This document shows, piece by piece, positions 59,904 to 64,000 of a stretch of 64,000 bases of DNA. The notes beneath the pieces were generated by a model. That model was given only the letters and a program-made list of their open reading frames with translations. It was not told the DNA's origin and searched no databases. The first letter of the stretch is position 1. The number at the start of each line of letters is the position of its first letter. Source of the DNA: Pseudomonas sp. GV085 (GTDB lineage Bacteria; Pseudomonadota; Gammaproteobacteria; Pseudomonadales; Pseudomonadaceae); the NCBI RefSeq assembly GCF_003050925.1, contig NZ_QAOV01000021.1:1-64000 (forward strand). Direction: 5' to 3'. The position numbers and the translations under genes were made by a program.

Positions 59904-60259
59904 TGTAGGAATTTCCCAAAACTTCTTGTCTTGAATCACAGCAAAAGAGCGCGCTGCGTTGGAAGATCGCGAGCGGAATGACCGTATGTCGGAAAGTTAA
60001 AAAGCGGAACTGGATCACATACCGAGGACAGGCCACCACTGAAATATCAATGTGACATTACTGGGGCGATTGTTTAGGATGGCTCCAAGAAGGTCAATAG
60101 TTTGGCATAAAGTTAATAGCTAAAAATTCCAGCCAGATTATTGACGGATTTTTGCGTCAAACCTGTGCACCCTTTTTGCAATGTACGTCCAGACTGGTCG
60201 GCGCAGGCGTCATCAGGTCTATGGAAGTCAACTGAACGTGACACCCCGGAGAGTCTTCA
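59904..60259. promoter_or_regulatory. Divergent lapE-lapA control region
   Basis: The 356-nt AT-rich gap holds promoters of both lapE and lapA. Its clearest structure is the TTGACG/CGTCAA inverted repeat at 60141-60160. A GTCAATAGTTTGGC stretch (near 60095) resembles part of the FleQ-type GTCAAT motif, but the match is imperfect. No gene was recognised. Confidence 0.5.
60141..60160. promoter_or_regulatory. Inverted repeat TTGACG-N8-CGTCAA upstream of lapA
   Basis: A perfect 6-bp inverted repeat lies 100 nt before the lapA start. FleQ is known to control lapA in P. putida, and its sites contain GTCAA-like halves; this repeat is a candidate site. It could also be part of a promoter (TTGACG as a -35 box), but no fitting -10 is seen. 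Confidence 0.4.
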
Positions 60260-63200
60260 ATGAGCAGTGTTGTTGCCATCGTCAAAAGCATTGTCGGTCA
60301 GGTTTTCGTGGTGTCCCCAGAGGGCGTCCGCCGTGTTCTCGTTGAAGGCGACAAACTGTTCGCCGGTGACCAGATCGACACTGGCCTTTCCGGTGCCGTG
60401 TCCCTGGAACTGGCCGATGGCCGCACCCTCGATCTGGGCCGTGACACACAGTGGAGCGCTGACGCCCCGGACTCCGGTACTGATCTGGCAGCCGCCACTG
60501 CGCAAGCCGCGACATCGGTAGAAGAGCTGCAACAAGCCATTGTCGCCGGTGCCGACCCGACCAAAGACCTTGAAGCCACCGCTGCGGGCCCGACGGCGGC
60601 AGGCTCTGGTGGTGCCGCCGGTGGCGGTCACAGCTTCGTGATGCTCGACGCCACCGCTGGCCGCGTCGACCCGACCATTGGCTTCCCGACCGCAGGTATC
60701 AACTCTGCCGGGCAAACAACCCTGGAAATCCCGGGTAGCCAGTCCACCAACGCCAACGTTAATGCCAACGCCAACGCCAATACCCCGAGTGAGTCAGTCC
60801 TCAGCCTCAGTGCCACGCCGACCATCACCGAGGCCGGTGGCGTGCTGGCGTACACCGCGACCCTGACCCAGGCACCGCTGAGCGATCTGACTGTCACCTT
60901 GTCCAACGGCGCCATGATCGTGATTCCCGCAGGCTCGACCACCGGCACCGTCAACGTGCCATTGGCTGCGAACGACACGGTCTATAACGACGCGACCCAG
61001 ATCGAAATAACCGTCACCGGCACCAGCGGCGGCAGCGGCATCACAGTGACGCCGCCGACTACCCCGGCTGTGACCCAGATCACCGATACCATCGACACCA
61101 CAACGGTCACCCTGACGGCCGGCAATACCGTCACCGAAGGTGGCCAGATCACCTACACCGCCACCCTGACCAACCCGGCCGGCACGCCGATGACTGTGAC
61201 CCTGAGCAACGGCTCGGTCATTACCATCGAAGCCGGCCAGACCACCGGCAGCGTCAATGTGCCGACTGCGGCCAATGATGTTTATGCCAACGGCAGCACC
61301 GTCAGCACCACCATCACCGGCACCACGGGCGGCAACTTCGAAAACCTGGTGCCCAACACCGCGCCGGCCGTGACCACCATCACCGATTCCGTGGACACCA
61401 CCGGGCTGAGCCTGACGGCCACCGGCACCGTCGTCGAAGGCGGGCAGATCACCTACACCGCCACCCTGAGCAATCCAGCCGGCACGCCGATGACCGTGAC
61501 CCTGAGCAATGGCTCGGTCATTTCCATCGAAGCGGGCCAGACCTCCGGCAGCGTCGTGGTCGAGACCCCGGCCAATGATGTTTATGCCAACGGCAGCACC
61601 GTCAGCGCCACCATCACCGGTACCACCGGCGGCAACTTCGAAAACCTGGTGCCCAACACCACGCCAGCCGTGACCACCATCACCGATTCCGTGGACACCA
61701 CCGGGCTGAGCCTGACGGCCACCGGCAACATCACCGAAGGCGGCCAGATCATCTACACCGCCACCCTGAGCAATCCAGCCGGCACGCCGATGACCGTGAC
61801 CCTGAGCAACGGCTCGGTCATTACCATCGAAGCCGGCCAGACCACCGGCAGCGTCAATGTGCCGACTGCGGCCAATGATGTTTATGCCAACGGCAGCACC
61901 GTCAGCACCACCATCACCGGTACCACGGGCGGCAACTTCGAAAACCTGGTGCCAGACACCACGCCAGCCGTGACCACCATCACCGATTCCGTGGACACCA
62001 CCGGGCTGAGCCTGACGGCCACCGGCAACATCACCGAAGGCGGGCAGATCACCTACACCGCCACCCTGAGCAATCCAGCCGGCACGTCGATGACTGTGAC
62101 CCTGAGCAACGGCTCGGTCATCACCATCGAAGCCGGCCAGACCAGCGGCAGCGTCAACGTGCCGACTGCGGCCAATGATGTTTATGCCAACGGCAGCACT
62201 GTCAGCACCACCATCACCGGTACCACCGGCGGCAACTTCGAGAACCTGGTGCCGAGTAAAGAGCCAGCAGTAACGTCCATCACTGACTCGATCGACACCA
62301 CCACCGTGACGCTGAGCGCCACACCGAGCGTGGACGAGAACGGCACCATCACCTACACCGCCACGCTGACCGACAAGAACGGCGCCCCGGTGACCGCACA
62401 GAACGGTCCAGTGACCGTGACGCTGGACAGCGGCAAGGTCATTACCATCGCCGAAGGCCAGAGCACCGGCTCCTTGCCGGTCACGGTCGGCAATGACGTC
62501 TATGAAGGGCCGACCACGGTCACCGAGTCCATCAAGGAAGCGGTGGGTGGCAACCTCGAGACGATCAACCCGATCAAGACCCCGGTCAGCACCACGGTCA
62601 ATGACGTCAGCGACAGCACCACGGTGACCCTGAGCGCCACGCCAAGCGTGGACGAGAACGGCACCATCACCTACACCGCGACCTTGACCGACAAGAACGG
62701 TGCCCCGGTTACCGCACAGAACGGTCCGGTGACCGTCACGCTGGACAGTGGCAAGGTCATCACCATTGCCGAAGGCCAGAGCGCCGGCAGCTTGCCAGTG
62801 AGCGTGGGCAACGACGTCTACCAAGGGCCGAGCAGCATCAGCGAATCGATTAAATCGGCCGACGGCGGCAACCTCGAAGCCATCGATCCGATCAAGACCC
62901 CAGTGACCACCACGGTCAACGACGTCGACGACACCACCACGGTGACCCTGAGCGCCACCCCGAGCGTGGACGAAAACGGCACCATCACTTACACCGCAAC
63001 CTTGACCGACAAGAACGGTGCCCCGGTCACCGCGCAGAACGGGCCGGTGACCGTGACCCTCGACAGCGGCAGGGTCATCACCATCGCCGAAGGCCAGAGC
63101 GCCGGCAGCTTGCCGGTCACGGTCGGCAACGACGTCTACACCGGCCCGAGCACCGTGACCGAATCCATCAAGGACGCGGTGGGTGGCAATCTGGAGCTGG

Positions 63201-64000
63201 TGTTGCCAAACACCACGCCAGTGACCACCACGGTCAATGACGTCAACGACAGCACCACGGTGACCCTGACCGCCACCCCGAGCGTGGATGAAAACGGCAC
63301 CATCACCTACACCGCCACCCTGACCGATGCCCAGGGCCAACCGGTGACTGCACAGAACGGTCCAGTGACCGTGACGCTGGACAGCGGCAAGGTCATTACC
63401 ATTGCCGAAGGCCAGAGCGCCGGCAGCTTGCCGGTGAGCGTGGGCAACGACGTCTACACCGGCCCGAGCACCGTGACCGAATCCATCAAGAACTCGGCGG
63501 GTGGCAATCTGGAGCTGGTGTTGCCAAACACCACACCAGTGACCACCACGGTCAATGACGTCAACGACACCACCACCGTGACCCTGAGCGCCACCCCGAG
63601 CGTGGACGAAAACGGCACCATCACTTACACCGCCACCCTGACCGATGCCCAAGGCCAACCGGTCACCGCACAGAACGGTCCGGTGACCGTGACCCTCGAC
63701 AGCGGCAAGGTGATCACCATCGCCGAAGGCCAGAGTTCCGGCAGCCTGCCGGTCACGGTCGGCAACGACGTCTACACCGGCCCGACCACCGTCAGCGAAT
63801 CCATCAAGGAGGCAGTCGGCGGCAACCTCGAAGAGATTGACCCGATCAAGATCCCGGTCAGCACCACGGTCAATGACGTCAACGACACCACCACCGTGAC
63901 CCTGAGCGCCACCCCGAGCGTGGACGAGAACGGCACCATCACCTACACCGCCACGCTGACCGATGCCCAGGGCCAACCGGTCACCGCGCAAAACGGTCCG
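60260..64000 (+). CDS. lapA: LapA-like giant RTX-type adhesin, 5' part (runs off the window)
   Basis: The frame is open from the ATG at 60260 (GGAGAG about 6 nt upstream) to the window edge, 1247 codons. Residues 1-125 match the LapA N-terminal retention module (start MSSVVAIVKSIVGQVFVVSP, then DQIDTGLSGAVSLELADGRT). The LapG-type cleavage site TAAG is at 107-110, and a second TAAG follows at 112-115. After a linker with an Asn-Ala repeat (about 163-175), four 100-residue repeats (274-673) and at least five 106-residue repeats (674-1203) follow. The C-terminal RTX part and type I signal must lie to the right. LapE/B/C lie divergently. Confidence 0.94.
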   Translation, partial: MSSVVAIVKSIVGQVFVVSPEGVRRVLVEGDKLFAGDQIDTGLSGAVSLELADGRTLDLGRDTQWSADAPDSGTDLAAATAQAATSVEELQQAIVAGADPTKDLEATAAGPTAAGSGGAAGGGHSFVMLDATAGRVDPTIGFPTAGINSAGQTTLEIPGSQSTNANVNANANANTPSESVLSLSATPTITEAGGVLAYTATLTQAPLSDLTVTLSNGAMIVIPAGSTTGTVNVPLAANDTVYNDATQIEITVTGTSGGSGITVTPPTTPAVTQITDTIDTTTVTLTAGNTVTEGGQITYTATLTNPAGTPMTVTLSNGSVITIEAGQTTGSVNVPTAANDVYANGSTVSTTITGTTGGNFENLVPNTAPAVTTITDSVDTTGLSLTATGTVVEGGQITYTATLSNPAGTPMTVTLSNGSVISIEAGQTSGSVVVETPANDVYANGSTVSATITGTTGGNFENLVPNTTPAVTTITDSVDTTGLSLTATGNITEGGQIIYTATLSNPAGTPMTVTLSNGSVITIEAGQTTGSVNVPTAANDVYANGSTVSTTITGTTGGNFENLVPDTTPAVTTITDSVDTTGLSLTATGNITEGGQITYTATLSNPAGTSMTVTLSNGSVITIEAGQTSGSVNVPTAANDVYANGSTVSTTITGTTGGNFENLVPSKEPAVTSITDSIDTTTVTLSATPSVDENGTITYTATLTDKNGAPVTAQNGPVTVTLDSGKVITIAEGQSTGSLPVTVGNDVYEGPTTVTESIKEAVGGNLETINPIKTPVSTTVNDVSDSTTVTLSATPSVDENGTITYTATLTDKNGAPVTAQNGPVTVTLDSGKVITIAEGQSAGSLPVSVGNDVYQGPSSISESIKSADGGNLEAIDPIKTPVTTTVNDVDDTTTVTLSATPSVDENGTITYTATLTDKNGAPVTAQNGPVTVTLDSGRVITIAEGQSAGSLPVTVGNDVYTGPSTVTESIKDAVGGNLELVLPNTTPVTTTVNDVNDSTTVTLTATPSVDENGTITYTATLTDAQGQPVTAQNGPVTVTLDSGKVITIAEGQSAGSLPVSVGNDVYTGPSTVTESIKNSAGGNLELVLPNTTPVTTTVNDVNDTTTVTLSATPSVDENGTITYTATLTDAQGQPVTAQNGPVTVTLDSGKVITIAEGQSSGSLPVTVGNDVYTGPTTVSESIKEAVGGNLEEIDPIKIPVSTTVNDVNDTTTVTLSATPSVDENGTITYTATLTDAQGQPVTAQNGP
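60747..60782 (+). repeat. Hexanucleotide (Asn-Ala) repeat in lapA
   Basis: Six imperfect AACGCC-type units encode alternating Asn-Ala(Val) in the linker between the retention module and the repeats. Slippage here would change length in steps of two residues without breaking the frame. Confidence 0.7.
61079..62278 (+). repeat. Four tandem 300-nt repeats in lapA
   Basis: Units at 61079, 61379, 61679 and 61979 repeat with an exact 300-nt period (100 residues). Each starts ITDSVDTT-like and contains GGQITYTATL, PAGTPMTVTLSNGSV and NDVYANGSTVS. The last units are nearly identical in DNA. The pattern is Ig-like/cadherin-like in style, an extension module of the adhesin. Confidence 0.92.
62279..64000 (+). 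repeat. 318-nt tandem repeats in lapA (at least 5.4 copies)
   Basis: Units begin at 62279, 62597, 62915, 63233, 63551 and 63869 (partial) with an exact 318-nt period (106 residues). Each has SATPSVDENGTITYTATLTD, then NGPVTVTLDSGKVITIAEGQ and VGNDVY. They differ from the first class by a six-residue longer unit and a different loop sequence. The array continues past the window. Confidence 0.93.

Noticed and set aside
60794..63991. A 1065-codon open frame on the minus strand, rich in Gly, Asp and Val
   Set aside because: It is the exact antisense of the lapA repeats; its period equals the lapA repeat period and it has no start signal or family match. It is an artefact of GC-rich repeated codons.
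61079..64000. Regular DNA repeats that could suggest a CRISPR array or a satellite
   Set aside because: Units of 300 and 318 nt are codon-exact and encode adhesin modules; there are no short repeats with unique spacers and no cas genes.

Overview
The window looks like chromosome of a fluorescent Pseudomonas (P. fluorescens/P. putida group). Reasons: a LapA-type adhesin with its LapE/LapB/LapC secretion system, a sulfate-ester (ats/sft) locus like that of P. putida, the cysTWA-sbp-oscA-c-di-GMP protein-desA gene order that I recall from P. aeruginosa, and about fifteen REP/BIME inverted repeats of Pseudomonas type. No insertion sequence, prophage, integrase or CRISPR array was seen.

Layout. 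1-12.2 kb: a sulfate-ester scavenging locus. A TonB-dependent receptor (sftP-like) is followed by its own tonB-exbB-exbD, with the oxygenolytic alkylsulfatase atsK, the LysR regulator sftR, the binding protein atsR, a double-length permease atsB, the ATPase atsC and the arylsulfatase atsA. 12.3-16 kb: a membrane desaturase with a divergent AraC regulator, a Crp/Fnr regulator and an Mpo1-like protein. 16-20.4 kb: sulfate uptake, oscA-sbp-cysT-cysW-cysA. 20.5-26.3 kb: a GGDEF/EAL protein, desA, a diguanylate cyclase and a REC-HDOD protein. 26.4-29.4 kb: gabD-gabT. 29.7-30.8 kb: tRNA-Arg(CCG), a Phd/ParE-type toxin-antitoxin pair and a small acidic protein. 30.9-35.6 kb: a PEBP-like protein, a Rieske-FAD reductase, a DUF945 protein and an unknown membrane protein. 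35.7-40.8 kb: a marR-FUSC-DUF1656-HlyD-OprM efflux operon. 40.9-45.4 kb: a second toxin-antitoxin pair, DUF2789, YbaK-like, NfeD-slipin and a GT39-like glycosyltransferase. 45.5-49.7 kb: an EmrB-EmrA-OMF efflux operon. 50-54.6 kb: a LysR gene and a second dioxygenase/ABC sulfonate-type operon. 55-64 kb: lapC, lapB, lapE and, divergently, the first 1247 codons of lapA, which runs off the right edge.

Two themes stand out. The first is sulfur starvation: two separate 2-oxoglutarate dioxygenase plus ABC importer loci, sulfate uptake and oscA lie within about 55 kb, and three of the divergent control regions share a similar AT-rich motif. The second is biofilm and c-di-GMP: LapA export with its LapG-type cleavage site, and three signalling proteins around desA.

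The most unusual sequence events are a REP pair lying in frame inside the signal-peptide region of an efflux outer-membrane gene (46993-47062), and a doubled TAAG motif at the expected LapG cleavage site of LapA, followed by two exact repeat families (300-nt and 318-nt periods). No wholly unknown multi-gene system could be demonstrated. The most obscure coding items are the small acidic protein at 30579-30788 and the two-helix membrane protein at 34972-35607.
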